DNA of 64,000 nt from Carallia brachiata (GCA_021464245.1 JADCRB010000002.1:4008573-4072572), one strand, 5' to 3'; counted from the stretch's first letter, positions 1 through 11,800 are shown. The notes: generated by a model from the sequence alone, not told the origin. Numbers and translations are program-made.

Positions 1-825
1 AGTAGAATTTCCAAGGACATATTATGCACGCAAGTGCTAATTAGTACAATATGGAATTTGCATGAGATATTTGAAAAAAAGATTACCACAGAAAGAACAG
101 TTTATTTTTCAGCAAAAATATAATTCGACTTGATCACAATGACAAAAAAAGAAAAAAATCAGTGATGTCTTAAGATTTGATCCTGCTAACATGGCTCAAA
201 ATGAACAAGAGAGGAATCAATCACTCGTCCTGATGTTAACCCAGATTAAAAAATTTAGCATTGTTGCTAAGCAGTACCCTCGCAGAACATGCACAAAGGT
301 AATCTTGTTGGTCACAAGCAAGCCACATCATTGAAACCTCATTATCTTATAAACACTACCTTTAACAACTCCTACATCTGACTTCTCCAACCAGATGTCA
401 GAATCCCCAATGAAACATGCAGAAGACCCTCATCTCTGAAGCTACGCGACTTCCCTCCCCACAAACTGTCTTTGTAATTTTCTTAAACATCAGGGTGGTT
501 TTTTCCTATTCTTTGCAAGTGCCTAAAAGATCTAGAGCACTCAAAGTTGGTTTTTATGAAGTATTGATGGACAACAGTTTCAGTAATTTTGTGTGAAGTG
601 GGATCTGTCACGCTTCCTCATGATTGGGGGCTGAAACAACAAAATTCAGAGCATGGAAAAGAATAGCATTTGAAAGTGTTCAGAGGGTTTACATATGATG
701 ACAGGTCATAATAAATGAATTCATCTCAACATCTTGGAGAAAGTCTCAAGGAGTGGAATTTTGAAGCACATAAGGTAACGTTGAGAGTCATCTTTCAATG
801 TGGTTCTTTCAAAATGCACAGCGGG
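1..825. other. Non-coding flank left of the chromovirus
   Basis: No coding exon was recognised on either strand. This stretch is one side of the chromovirus target site; the last five bases (821-825, GCGGG) are the left copy of the target-site duplication. The OSB gene further right runs on the minus strand towards this region, so its missing 3' exons or 3' UTR could lie here or beyond the window. I looked for the expected OSB C-terminal motif on the minus strand and did not see it. Confidence 0.5.
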
Positions 826-1195
826 TGATGCAGACAGAAACAACAAGAAAAGATTTGGCAAATATTATTATAGGAAGATAAAATCTAATTAAGTCTTTGT
901 CAAATCCTATTGGGTCAATTTCAACATTTATTGTGCCTTAAGCATGCTTTCTACTGTTTGTCTCTTTCTGAACTTGCATTCTACAAATACTACTCCTATT
1001 CTGTTGTGGAAGCTGTGAATTGTATTGAGAAAAGATTGAAAACTCTGTTTGAGTGTTGATGGTGGATTCCATCTGGCCAGTGGTGGATTCCACTGTTGTT
1101 GTTCTTATTTTCGTGTGTTTGTACTGTTTCTGTAGAATTTGAATAAATTTCAATTTTCCCAACCAATAATCTTTTCTCGATACTGATCCACATCA
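826..1195 (+). repeat. 5' LTR of the chromovirus
   Basis: A 370-bp direct repeat of 7345-7716, starting TG and ending CA, preceded by the GCGGG duplication and followed after two bases by the primer-binding site. Open frames inside it on the minus strand occur in both LTR copies and are chance frames. Confidence 0.97.
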
Positions 1196-1197
1196 AT

Positions 1198-1209
1198 TGG
1201 TATCAGAGC
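1198..1209 (+). promoter_or_regulatory. Primer-binding site of the Met-tRNA type
   Basis: TGGTATCAGAGC lies two bases after the 5' LTR. This is the motif complementary to the initiator-Met tRNA 3' end that most plant Ty3/gypsy and Copia elements use to prime minus-strand cDNA. Confidence 0.9.
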
Positions 1210-2469
1210 AAACTTCCGATCCAAGAGGCCACCCAAACTGCCATATTCCAGTCCACCCGAACATCCATAACCCAAGACCCAATTTGATAAAATTAAAAAA
1301 ATAACAAAAAAGAAAGAAAACAAAATCCAAAAGAAGAACCTGCATTCTGTTCTCCTGCAGCTCGCCGGAAAGTGACCGCCGGTCACGCGCCGCCGCTCGC
1401 CGGCCGCCGGCCGACCTCTCGCCGGAAACCGAGACCCACCTTTTCTGGTTCGTTGTTCGCCGATCTGTCCATTTCCGGGACCCACGCGCTGGAATCACTC
1501 CGGAGAAGCGCCTAAAACCCGCTGCTCCACACCCTGCCGCCGCTCGCCGCCGCTTCGTCCTTCGTCTCCGACGACCGAAACCCGTCCAGACGGAGTCAGA
1601 GCCCTCCGATCTTCCATTTTCGGCCACTGGAAGGTCTGTTCCTTGGCTTCCCGTCGCCGGCCAGCTTATCCTTCTTGTTCTCCGCCGCCGTTTGCACACG
1701 TCCAGGCCGCCCACAGCCTCACCGGCGCTACCCCGACGCCAGCTCGGCCTCCCCTGGTCTTCCTCGGCCCAGCCCGGAGCTTAGCTCCCACCGCCGACCG
1801 CCTAAACCCTCGGTCCCGCCGCCGGTGTTTGTTTCAAACGGGCCGCCACCGATCAGCTTCGCCGGAGACATCAGGAACTACCTTCAACTCAGCTTTGTGA
1901 TTTTGTTTCCCCACTAATTTTTCTGCTATTATTGTATTGAAGGCAGATTTCAAAGGTGACTTAAAAGAGTTTCACATATGGATTTTATCGAGGACAAAGA
2001 AACATTGGTTTGCTCAATAATTAAAGGGATTTGTCAACACCAATAAATGTTTCGGTATGATCTTTCTTTGATATTGAAAATTCCACTAATATTTTGTCAG
2101 TATTATAAATTAGTAGTTTTGTGTTGGGCTCCATGCAAAAACCCTGTTCAAATCTTCCAGTTTACCTTGCATGTATTTTGATTGATTGTCCTTGATTGGT
2201 TGTCCTTTCCTTATTTTAATTTCTTACCCATCTTACTGTTGATTGCCCTTCCTGTTCACCAATCTGTTCGCTCTCAATATTGACCGTCTGCTCACTACTA
2301 TTAATGTTTACCATTATTTATGCCCATTTATTATCTTGACCTGTTAATGCTGTTCTATGATATTTACCTTACATTGTAATTTGTAGTTTTCGTGTGCATC
2401 AGCATCATTATAAACGTTATTACTTTTTGTGATAAGTGTCTATCTCAGTATATTTGAAAAAAAAAAAAA
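1210..2469 (+). other. Chromovirus leader with a GC-rich block
   Basis: This is the 1.26-kb untranslated leader between the primer site and the gag start. Roughly 1350-1900 is strongly GC- and CpG-rich, with many CCGCCG and GCCGG runs. The rest of the leader and the surrounding genome are AT-rich. Short open frames exist on both strands (for example 1643-1900 on plus), but they are arginine/proline/serine-rich, as expected from base composition, and match no family I know. The block could be a packaging or translation-control structure or a captured host fragment; the sequence alone does not decide. Confidence 0.6.
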
Positions 2470-2778
2470 ATGGTAAGCAACAAAGAAACCGAAAAAACCT
2501 CCACTTCCCAACCCCTAAACCCACCAGAAAACCAAATTTTACAATCCCAAATACAAAATCTCATCGGGGCAGTCCAGCAGTTGACGAATCGAATTGAACA
2601 ACTTGAGTCTGTAAGGCAATCTCAAGAGTCACCGCAATCCGCGGAAGGATCTATTCATGCCCAAATATCCACTCCTGTCCCTCATGGTAATCAAAGAAAT
2701 CTTGTTACCCCTAGACCTACTGTCAGATTCCCACCTGAAGGAAATATTCAACTGCATTTGAATCTAGACAGCCTGTAG
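2470..2778 (+). pseudogene. gag: Gag N-terminus of the chromovirus, frameshifted
   Basis: An ATG directly after an A-run opens a 102-codon frame rich in Gln, Glu and Ser, with a short probable coiled coil (QNLIGAVQQLTNRIEQLE). The frame stops at 2776-2778. The adjacent frame is open from about 2745 and continues without a stop into the main gag-pol frame. A one-base indel (or equivalent) near 2740-2757 therefore separates the Gag N-terminus from the rest. Chromoviruses normally encode gag-pol as one frame, so this is more likely decay than programmed frameshifting. Confidence 0.75.
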
Positions 2779-3014
2779 GTGAAGGTCATAATTTTCCCCA
2801 AGACTATCCCACAGACTACCATTATACCCCCAGAGCACCTCGTAGACCTGAACATGGCCACCCAATTTTTGATCTACCTGAGAGAGGTAATGAATTTGGT
2901 AGAAATGAAAGATTCCCTAGACAACCACCTCTACACGGTCATTTAGACTATCATGATGTCACCAAACGAGTCAAACTTGATGCACCTGAATATGATGGTA
3001 CTTTAAATCCCAAC

Positions 3015-6000
3015 GTGTTCATGGATTGGTTGGATAGTCTAGAAGATTATTTTGAGTGGTATGACATGACAGATATCGAACGTGTCCGTTTTGCTAAATT
3101 AAAACTTGTGGGCGCTGCAAAGAAATTTTGGCAAAATGAACAACGCAACATGGAACGTCTAGGAGAACCACCAGTCACTCAGTGGGCAGTTATGAAAATG
3201 AAATTGAAACGAAAATACATTCCCACCTTTCATAGGAGTCAGTTATTCGAGCAACTCTTAAATCTCAGGCAATTGACTTCTAGTGTGACTGATTACATGT
3301 CCAAATTTGAAGAACTCCTACTTCGATGTGAAATGCATGAAGATTCTTTTGTCACTGTCGGTCGATTTGTTAACGGTCTTAGGTATGACATCAAAAGAGA
3401 AGTTTCCCTCACATTTCCTGACACTCTCGAAGAAGCTTATCATAAGGCTTTAGAGATTGAGAAACACAGTAGGGTCTCTTCCTTAAAACGTGTGTCTACC
3501 TCTGTCCCCACCTCGCGTCAGACAAAATCTTTCCTTCCTTCCACCTCTTCTTCTCACTCAAAATCTGTCACTCAGCCTGTGCCTAGAGACAATCTTGGTA
3601 AGGAGAAAACATCTTTCACTCCCAATTCACGTCCTATCGGATCTTCAATGGAGTCCCGAGCCAGTAATTCCTCTATTCAATGTCATCGATGTCACCAATA
3701 TGGTCATATAGCTGCTCGTTGTCCCCAACGTGCCCTAGTTATAGAGCCAAACTCAGATGACCCTGTAGAAGGAGAAAATCAAATTGTTGATCCTGTGGAA
3801 TATTCTGGAGATGAAGATGACTATCTTGATGATCCTGACGAAGTAGACCAACACTGTGGTGTTGTTAGGTGTGTATTGACTACTTTTGTAGACAATAATG
3901 AATGGAAGCGAACTAGCATTTTTCACACCTACATTAAGTCAGGAGATCGAAGTTGTAAGATGGTCATTGATGGTGGTAGCACCATGAACGTTGTCTCTAA
4001 GTCTGCTATCTCGCGCCTGAATCTTAAAGCAGAGCCTCATCCTCATCCTTTTAAGGTAGCATGGGTAAACGAAACAACCTTGCCAGTCACCGAGAGATGC
4101 TTAGTGCCCATTCAATTAGGTGATTATGAGGATAAAGTTTACTGTGATGTTTTACCTATGGATGTTGCTCACATTCTTCTTGGACGCCCATGGCTTTATG
4201 ATCTTGATGTGACGAATCATGGTAGGGAGAATACCTATGTCTTTAAGTATAAGGGCAAAAACATCATTCTTAGACCTGCACGACCCCAACTAAGAGACAA
4301 TAAGGTAAAACCCAAACCTGCTCATCCCATTCCGATAAAGAAAGGTCTTCACATCCTAAATCATAGAGCATTTGAGAAAGAATGGCAGACGAGTGATTGT
4401 CGAGTAGCAATTGTTGCTAGAGAAGCCTTTCCTCATTTCACCAAGCCTAATTATGACGTCCCTCTTGAACTTCAAAATTTGTTAACTGAATTTGAGGATA
4501 TCATGCCTGAGGAACTTCCTAGTGAGTTACCACCAATGAGAGACATTCAACATGCCATTGATCTAATTCCTGGGTCACAATTACCAAACCTCCCACATTA
4601 TCGGATGAATCCCAAGGAACGAGAAGAGTTAAACAGACAAGTTGAGGAACTTTTGTCTAAAGGATTTGTACGTCATAGCCTTAGTCCCTGTGCTGTTCCT
4701 GCCTTGTTAACTCCAAAGAAAGATGGATCATGGAGAATGTGTGTTGACAGTCGAGCCATCAACAAAATCACTGTAAAGTACAGGTTCCCTATTCCTAGGC
4801 TTGAAGATATGTTGGATATGCTAGCTGGTTCTAGTTGGTATTCCAAAATAGACTTGCGAAGCGGATATCACCAAATTCGCATTAGGCCTGGGGATGAATG
4901 GAAAACTGCATTTAAGACACAAGATGGCTTGTACGAATGGCTAGTCATGCCCTTTGGCTTGTCCAATGCACCCAGTACTTTTATGCGGGTAATGACTACT
5001 GTCTTGAAACCGTTCATCGGTAAATTCCTTGTTGTCTACTTTGACGACATCCTTGTGTACAGTAAGTCAAAAGAAGAGCACCTAAGTCATTTGCGTTCAG
5101 TTTTCATCACTCTTAAGGAGGTCAAGCTGTATGTCAACCTTAAGAAGTGTTCCTTTCTTCAGTCTGAGGTGTTATTCTTAGGCTTCGTTGTGTCTACACG
5201 AGGTATAGCTGCCGACCCCGAGAAGATTAAAGCTATTAGAGAGTGGCCTGAACCCAAGTCAATCACTGAGGTTCGTAGTTTTCACGGTTTAGCTGCTTTC
5301 TATCGAAAATTCATTAAGGGGTTTAGCACCATTCTGGCTCCCATTACAGATTGCTTGAAAAAGGGAGATTTCCATTGGACTCCTGCAGCTTCTAAGGCTT
5401 TCACTGAGGTCAAGCAAAAGCTTAGTGAAGCGCCTGTTTTGAGACACCCCGACTTTCGTAAGGTTTTCGAAGTCGCTTGTGATGCCTCTGGTGTAGGCAT
5501 TGGGGGAGTCTTAAGTCAAGAAGGGCATCCTGTAGCTTTCTTTAGCGAGAAGCTTAATGAGGCAAAGCAAAAATATTCCACTTATGACAAGGAGTTTTAT
5601 GCTGTGGTTCAGTCACTTCGTCATTGGAGATATTATTTGTTACCTCAAGAGTTTGTCTTGTATTCTGACCATCAAGCATTGCGCTATCTGAACTCCCAAA
5701 AGAAACTAAACTCTCGTCATGCTGCTTGGGTTGAGTTTATGAACGAATATTCTTTTGTCCTCAAACATTGTTCTGGTGCAGAAAATAAAGCTGCCGATGC
5801 TCTCAGTCGTGTTGTTTTTGTTCTTCAGTCTTTAAGTACTCATGTCGTAGGATTTGATAGGTTAGTAGATGAGTATCCTCAGTGTCCTGATTTCGGTATC
5901 ATTTTTCATGCTGTTAAAGATGGTGATCGTCGTGATTATGTTGATTTTGTCATTCATGATGGTTTTCTTTTCAGGTCCAGTAAATTGTGTATTCCTCGCA

Positions 6001-7013
6001 CGTCACTTCGTGATTTCTTAGTTTGGGAGATGCATGCAGGTGGATTAGCTGGACATTTAGGTAGAGATAAGACCATTGCACTTGTTGAAGATAGATTTTA
6101 TTGGCCATCATTAAAGCGAGATGTTTTTAGGATTGTGTCACAGTGTCGCACATGTCAAGTTGCCAAAACTAAAAGGAAAAACACTGGTCTGTACACCCCT
6201 CTTCCCATTCCACATGCGCCTTGGAGAGATGTGAGTATGGATTTCGTTCTTGGTTTGCCCAAAACAGCTCGTGGTCATGATTCTATTTTCGTTGTTGTGG
6301 ATAGGTTCTCTAAAATGGCACATTTCATTCCATGTAACAAGTCCACAGATGCGTCTCATGTTGCTAAATTGTTCTTCAGGGAAGTTGTCAAATTGCATGG
6401 TTTACCTAGTTCCATTGTGTCAGATCGTGATGTCAAATTTGTCAGTTATTTTTGGAAAACACTTTGGAAACTTTTTGGTACTACTTTGAAATTTTCCTCT
6501 GCTTTTCACCCTCAAACTGATGGTCAAACTGAAGTTGTCAATCGTAGTCTGGGAGATTTGCTTCGATGCCTTGTAGGGGATAAACAGGGTAATTGGGATT
6601 TGATCTTGCCTACTGCTGAGTTTGCTTATAATAATTCGGTTAATCGAACTACTGGCAAAAGTCCTTTTGAGATTGTGCATGGATATTCCCCTCGTACACC
6701 TATTGACCTCATTCCCCTTCCCCCTGATATCCGTTCATCTGAGCCTGCTGAAAATTTTGCTCGTCACATCCATGAGTTGCATGCTGAGATACGACGCAAA
6801 ATTGCATTAAGTAATAGTGATTATAAACTTGCTGCTGATGTGCATCGTAGGGCTATTGATTTCAATGTCGGTGATTATGTCATGGTTCGCATTCGACCTG
6901 AGCGTTATCCGAAACACTCTTTTAAGAAACTGCATGCTCGAGCCATTGGCCCTTTCCCTATTGTTCAGAAATGGGACCTAATGCATACTTACTTGATTTA
7001 CCTGCTGACATGA
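3015..7013 (+). CDS. gag-pol: Chromovirus Gag-Pol (gag, protease, RT, RNase H, integrase)
   Basis: An uninterrupted 1332-codon frame, with the 3015 Met inside gag because the frame is open from about 2745. By residue from 3015: Ty3-type Gag to about 160; zinc knuckle CX2CX4HX4C at 223-236; retropepsin active site (IDGGST, Asp about 319); reverse transcriptase with YFDD at 675-678; RNase H with CDASG (Asp 823) and a YSDHQAL segment; integrase with an HHCC zinc domain starting near His1007 and a catalytic triad Asp1076, Asp1137, Glu1173 (the last pair spaced D-35-E). The products would form the particle, copy RNA to DNA and insert it. The frame runs off near 6970, where a one-base loss in an A-run shifts it away from the chromodomain. 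All catalytic motifs are present, but the polyprotein is broken at both ends. Confidence 0.95.
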   Translation: MFMDWLDSLEDYFEWYDMTDIERVRFAKLKLVGAAKKFWQNEQRNMERLGEPPVTQWAVMKMKLKRKYIPTFHRSQLFEQLLNLRQLTSSVTDYMSKFEELLLRCEMHEDSFVTVGRFVNGLRYDIKREVSLTFPDTLEEAYHKALEIEKHSRVSSLKRVSTSVPTSRQTKSFLPSTSSSHSKSVTQPVPRDNLGKEKTSFTPNSRPIGSSMESRASNSSIQCHRCHQYGHIAARCPQRALVIEPNSDDPVEGENQIVDPVEYSGDEDDYLDDPDEVDQHCGVVRCVLTTFVDNNEWKRTSIFHTYIKSGDRSCKMVIDGGSTMNVVSKSAISRLNLKAEPHPHPFKVAWVNETTLPVTERCLVPIQLGDYEDKVYCDVLPMDVAHILLGRPWLYDLDVTNHGRENTYVFKYKGKNIILRPARPQLRDNKVKPKPAHPIPIKKGLHILNHRAFEKEWQTSDCRVAIVAREAFPHFTKPNYDVPLELQNLLTEFEDIMPEELPSELPPMRDIQHAIDLIPGSQLPNLPHYRMNPKEREELNRQVEELLSKGFVRHSLSPCAVPALLTPKKDGSWRMCVDSRAINKITVKYRFPIPRLEDMLDMLAGSSWYSKIDLRSGYHQIRIRPGDEWKTAFKTQDGLYEWLVMPFGLSNAPSTFMRVMTTVLKPFIGKFLVVYFDDILVYSKSKEEHLSHLRSVFITLKEVKLYVNLKKCSFLQSEVLFLGFVVSTRGIAADPEKIKAIREWPEPKSITEVRSFHGLAAFYRKFIKGFSTILAPITDCLKKGDFHWTPAASKAFTEVKQKLSEAPVLRHPDFRKVFEVACDASGVGIGGVLSQEGHPVAFFSEKLNEAKQKYSTYDKEFYAVVQSLRHWRYYLLPQEFVLYSDHQALRYLNSQKKLNSRHAAWVEFMNEYSFVLKHCSGAENKAADALSRVVFVLQSLSTHVVGFDRLVDEYPQCPDFGIIFHAVKDGDRRDYVDFVIHDGFLFRSSKLCIPRTSLRDFLVWEMHAGGLAGHLGRDKTIALVEDRFYWPSLKRDVFRIVSQCRTCQVAKTKRKNTGLYTPLPIPHAPWRDVSMDFVLGLPKTARGHDSIFVVVDRFSKMAHFIPCNKSTDASHVAKLFFREVVKLHGLPSSIVSDRDVKFVSYFWKTLWKLFGTTLKFSSAFHPQTDGQTEVVNRSLGDLLRCLVGDKQGNWDLILPTAEFAYNNSVNRTTGKSPFEIVHGYSPRTPIDLIPLPPDIRSSEPAENFARHIHELHAEIRRKIALSNSDYKLAADVHRRAIDFNVGDYVMVRIRPERYPKHSFKKLHARAIGPFPIVQKWDLMHTYLIYLLT

Positions 7014-7411
7014 ATATTAGTCCTGTTTTCAATGTTGAAGATTTATCACCTTACCGAGGCACTTTCGAGCCTCCTGTTTCTTCTAGTCTCTCTACAGGTC
7101 CACTTGTGCCTAAGCCACCAGTCCTCCCACCACCACGAGATGTGATTGATGTTGTTCTTGATGATGAGCTGGTTGCTTCTTCCGATGGTGGATTTCGTCG
7201 TTTTCTTGTCAAGTGGAAAGATCGTCCAGCATCAGATGCAACTTGGATCACTGAGACTGAGTTCCACTCCCTGGACCCCACCTTGTTGTCCCAGTACCTA
7301 CAGTCTCACTCGCCGGAGTCGAGTTCTTTTCAACCCGGAGGGAATGATGCAGACAGAAACAACAAGAAAAGATTTGGCAAATATTATTATAGGAAGATAA
7401 AATCTAATTAA
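6971..7411 (+). pseudogene. Integrase tail and chromodomain, displaced frame
   Basis: This frame continues the integrase C-terminus after the frameshift near 6970: a PVFNVEDLSPYRG segment (residues 18-30), a proline-rich linker, then a chromodomain at about residues 58-110 with the FLVKWK core and an aromatic TWI strand. In chromoviruses this domain tethers integrase to modified chromatin. The frame ends inside the 3' LTR, as is usual for the group. It is an exon-like continuation of gag-pol, not an independent gene. Confidence 0.85.
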
Positions 7412-7716
7412 GTCTTTGTCAAATCCTATTGGGTCAATTTCAATATTTATTGTGCCTTAAGCATGCTTTCTACTGTTTGTCTCTTTCTGAACTTGTATTC
7501 TACAAATACTACTCCTATTCTGTTGTGGAAGCTGTGAATTGTATTGAGAAAAGATTGAAAACTCTGTTTGAGTGTTGATGGTGGATTCCATCTGGCCAGT
7601 GGTGGATTCCACTGTTGTTGTTCTTATTTTCGTGTGTTTGTACTGTTTCTGTAGAATTTGAATAAATTTCAATTTTTCCAACCAATAATCTTTTTCTCGA
7701 TACTAATCCTACATCA
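7345..7716 (+). repeat. 3' LTR of the chromovirus
   Basis: A 372-bp partner of 826-1195. A short purine stretch (GGAGGGAA, 7337-7344) directly precedes it and is the probable polypurine tract. It is followed by GCGGG at 7717-7721. Compared with the 5' copy there are four transitions and two single-T insertions, all near the middle or the right end. Confidence 0.97.
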
Positions 7717-7721
7717 GCGGG

Positions 7722-8884
7722 TTTTTGTTTATTTTTTAAATTGGCATAATAGGTTTTGGAGAACAGCTGTCCTCTCCTTCACCTCAATAAAAGACTCAAA
7801 AAAGAATCTCTTGTCATTGTGCCCAGCTCTAAATAAACAATTGCTGGTAGGGAATTACGTTGAGTTTGATGAAGGAGAACCTCTTTTTCTGGTTCTGAAG
7901 CAGCTTCAATATTTGAAGGCTGAGGCCTATTTAAATATGATAAGAACTTTTCCTGAGGTAGCTTTAATTTTGGAAAGAGTATTCAGACCATTTTATTAGA
8001 TGGAATTTGTTTATGAAGGAGCAAAACACTAAGCCTTTACACAAAGGCATCCTCAACATAGCAACTTTAGCCATTTTGGGAACACTCTTGGAGCAACAAC
8101 AATTCGAGGAAGAAAGGCAAGACCCAGTCTACAAAATATGCACCAGTAGGGGGTGGGTCAGAATGTGATGAGTTAACATTATAAAACAGACATTCTGAAT
8201 AAGCAAAAAGGAAAAACTGAAGGCGTAATCATGAAAGCAAAATTATTATGAAAATAGTAAAAATTGACTTCTAGGCTTAAGGATATTGAGGAATAATTCT
8301 AGGTTTTCTATTTCTTCTTCTTACCGTGTGTCATTTCCACGTATCAAAACCACTTTGGCCCACAAACCCTCATCATCCTTAGCAACCTCTACAAGCCCTA
8401 AGTCAACAAAAGAGATAGATTTGTACATTGTTGCTGCAGGAGTGTCTCCCTTTAACTTATTGTTTTATATTTTATTAGTTATTAGTTTTAATTAAGAGTC
8501 AACATGTGACAATTGAATTAGATGGATGGCTAGGATCAGCTAGTGTTTCATTTAATCAAGGGTTGAGATTTATTCTCAACAAAACATAGGATACATACAA
8601 TTATTGGCTGCTGGACAGAATTATACAAATTGTTACCATTCTTTCAAAAATCAATGTTTGTTGAAGTTTGCGGTTTTCTATAAACCCTAACTCTAATTCT
8701 CATGTTCCTACTTCAATCCTCTACCTACATTCAGCTTTAATTTCAGTTTCTCTACACCAATTGTGAAATACATAGACAGCATATAATAGGAAGGAAATGA
8801 TGATACTAACAATTAAAGGCAAATTTGTGTATTTTTAGAATGGCAAAGCAGAGCATAGGGTGGAATTTTAACATATGATTTTAC
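7722..8884. other. Non-coding right flank of the chromovirus
   Basis: This is the other side of the target site, continuous with 1-825 before insertion. A plus-strand open frame at 7658-7999 begins in the LTR, and its body (about 7740-7999) resembles no family I recognise. If the OSB gene continues past its third exon, this is intron sequence of that gene. No splice-bounded exon with an OSB motif was found here. Confidence 0.45.
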
Positions 8885-11800
8885 CAGAATCTGTAGGGGG
8901 AGGACTCTCTTCTTTAAGTTGGGGTATATAGCTTTTCTTCTTTTCAGAAGATCCTTGAACAAAATTGATAGTATGCACCATAACCTGAAAATAATGAGAG
9001 TTCAATATCAAAAGAAACCTTTTTTTTTTGTTTGCTGTTATTGTTTTCATTTATTTATTTATTTTTGTTGTTAACCAAATGTCATCAAATATAAGTAACT
9101 AATGTCTAACTTGCCATTGATTTAGATGCACATCTATGTCGAATGTATGACGACGAACTCCTCAACACACAAGTAGGCATTAATGCACACATGCAATCCT
9201 CTCCCCAACCCAGACCCCAAAAAAAAACACTGAGAGAAACAATTCTATAATTAAGTATCGGAAATCCAAAATTAGCAGTGAGTTCAAACAAATGAGCATC
9301 TGGCATATACAACGGCATCTGCTGCATCGGTTTAGGCATCAAATCTCCACATGTAACACGCATCATAGATTAGTCAAGAATCATAGTCCATGAAAGTTCT
9401 TCTTTATGGTCACCTCCTTAGATGTCTAGAAATATGAGAACAACAACAACAACAACAGCAAAGCCTTAATCCAAAATTTAATTGGGATCAGCTAACATGA
9501 CCGTTTTCTCGCTATTCCGTTCAATTGTGAACTAAGTCTTGTGTGAGATTGAATTGTTCTAAACCCTTCCTAACCAATGATTCTCAAGTCAGCTTAGGTT
9601 CCCTCCCTCTCCTCTCACCTTCCACCTGGATTTGGTCAACCCTCTTAATTGGAGCATTTGTATGTCTACATTGGACATGAGACATGTCCAAACCAACACA
9701 AATGTCTCTCTAATCAAGGTTATACCCACCTGGATTGATCCTTCCTCGAGTGTCCACGGATCCATCAAAGCACTCTCCTATCCACTACACTCATTATTTG
9801 GACATGTTATTTCTTTACAGCCCAATGCTCACTACCGTACAACATAATTGGTGTAATTGTTTAAATCAATTTACATTTCAACTTAATGAGAAAACAAACG
9901 TGAGAAGAACTCTTCTAAAATGAACATGTCAGCTAATAGTAATAATGACACTAACTATTCTTCATTTCTTTTAACCATTCAGACCTAGGATCCATTTCAT
10001 ATTGCCACAGAACCATTGGAAACACCATCAAACAGAAGCTCAGTTATAATTACAGGCACATAGAAAGTAACCACTATCTCCACCATGGGTACTAGACTGC
10101 CTCCTAACTAATGTCAATAAAAGGCAAGGGAGAATAAAATAAAAAGTGGCCAGTTCATTAAATTTCTATCTAGAGACACTCATCCCATTCTACGTGTGTA
10201 ATTGCACTCTCTCTTTTTTAGCATAGACAGCAAACTCAAGGGCATGTACCAGTTTGTTCATGCTTCACATCTCACAGGGGCAAATCAGTCCCTTAGTTCA
10301 ATTTGCTTGAATACTCCCCTCGGTAAAGGCATCATCGACCAAGAAAATGTTACCCATTAACATCAACCTAGTTACATTGCACCATGCTAAGCATTGAGGT
10401 ACAACGGAGACTGCTAAACTGACAAGCTTAGAGCTCCTTCTCATGTTTAAAGGCCTCTGCTCTGAGTGAAAATTCAATAGTCCTCAGCCATTCTTTACCA
10501 CAGATTCTCAAGCACTTGTATTTTCTGGCCCACCCCTGGCCAAGTTCTCTAATAAATGTTCAAAAAATCAAGAGTTCTTCTAAGTCAAATGTCTATGTGA
10601 GCAGAAAGGAACTTTTCCTTTCCCTTAAAAGCCATTTTATCTTATTCCATCTATGATGATAACAAAAAAAAAAAAAAGGTCTGCCAACTCGCACAAAGTC
10701 GAAGAGATATATCAACAATGATAGCCAAAAAAAACCCCCTCCAAAATGGCATCTGAATCACTCAGTGATAGTTTAACCTTAAGAATGGCTTCCCAAGTCA
10801 GAAGAATGGCACTCAGTACCCTAATTCCGCTCGACGTGAATAGGAACATCTCACCATGGATTTCCAGAAGGAAAACAAACAACACATATTACATTTACCT
10901 AAATTATGCAACCTTAAAATTATTAGAAGAGATTAAAAGCAAAGGCTGGACATCAAGACTCAGAAATCCAATATGATGCACTCCTAATATATTTACTGGA
11001 AAATTGAAAAGAACAATATCAAGCAAATAAATCTAATACTACATATATCACCACCAGAAAAATGTAACAATGATGCCAATAGTAGAATAAACATTTTCTT
11101 CCATAACCATCTTCTACATCAGTAATTACCTGAACTTGGTCTTCACCCCTAGTTACATTAAGCGAAGGCGGATCTGCACTTAATTGTCCAGCAACATAGA
11201 CGCAATCGTTTTCTTTCAAGTGGCAAGCAGCAATATGCGCCAAATCACCTTCAAACGTTATTGGAATCCCGCTGTGTTGAGGAATGTAGAAGTGAACAAC
11301 AACAATAGTATAAGTAACAAGTAGACCAATAATATGAGAATAAAAAAAATACACACAGAATGATGAAGCAACCATGAAGATCAAAAGAAAAAATAAAATG
11401 GCCAGGGTATGTTCTTTTTTAAAAAAAAAAACAAACAAACCAAGGGGACAAAAGACATAAGCACAAATATCATAGACTACGAAAACGATCCTGCTAGACT
11501 CTTACAAATTCAGATGCTGCTAGACAAATGGTTGTGGAAGCAAAACTAACATGGGCTGAAAAGGGTGTTCGAAACTAATAAAATTCAAAAGTTGTCATCT
11601 TTAAATTAACGAAGCTGCAATAAGATAGGTGAGGAGAAAAAGAGAGTAAAGAAGGAGAGAGTACCAGAAAGGGAATGAATCAGAAGAGGAGGAGGAGGCG
11701 GGAGGGAGAAGGGAAATGAGGGTGGTGGCCCAGTGGTTGCCATCAGGAGATACGAGGAACTGAAGAGGGGTTTTGACGTAGCCGATGAGGTTGACAGAAT

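Larger units (their letters stand above)
826..7716 (+). mobile_element. Complete Ty3/gypsy chromovirus LTR retrotransposon
   Basis: A 6.9-kb element bounded by near-identical direct LTRs (826-1195 and 7345-7716). Each LTR starts TGATG and ends CATCA, a five-base perfect inverted end. GCGGG at 821-825 and 7717-7721 is the target-site duplication, so both ends are certain. Inside are a Met-tRNA-type primer-binding site, a long leader, and gag, protease, reverse transcriptase, RNase H, integrase and chromodomain in that order on the plus strand, which is the chromovirus arrangement of Ty3/gypsy (Metaviridae). I count four substitutions, all C/T or G/A transitions, and two one-base indels between the LTRs, about 1.1%, which points to a recent insertion. 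Two frameshifts break the polyprotein. I cannot assign the Reina, Tekay, Galadriel or CRM clade by eye. Confidence 0.97.

Noticed and set aside
1643..1917. Open frames in the GC-rich leader (both strands, up to 173 codons)
   Set aside because: Composition-driven Arg/Pro/Ser frames overlapping each other on both strands, with no motif or splice context.
7658..7999. Plus-strand frame beside the 3' LTR
   Set aside because: It starts inside the LTR and contains no recognisable domain. Noted only in the flank description.
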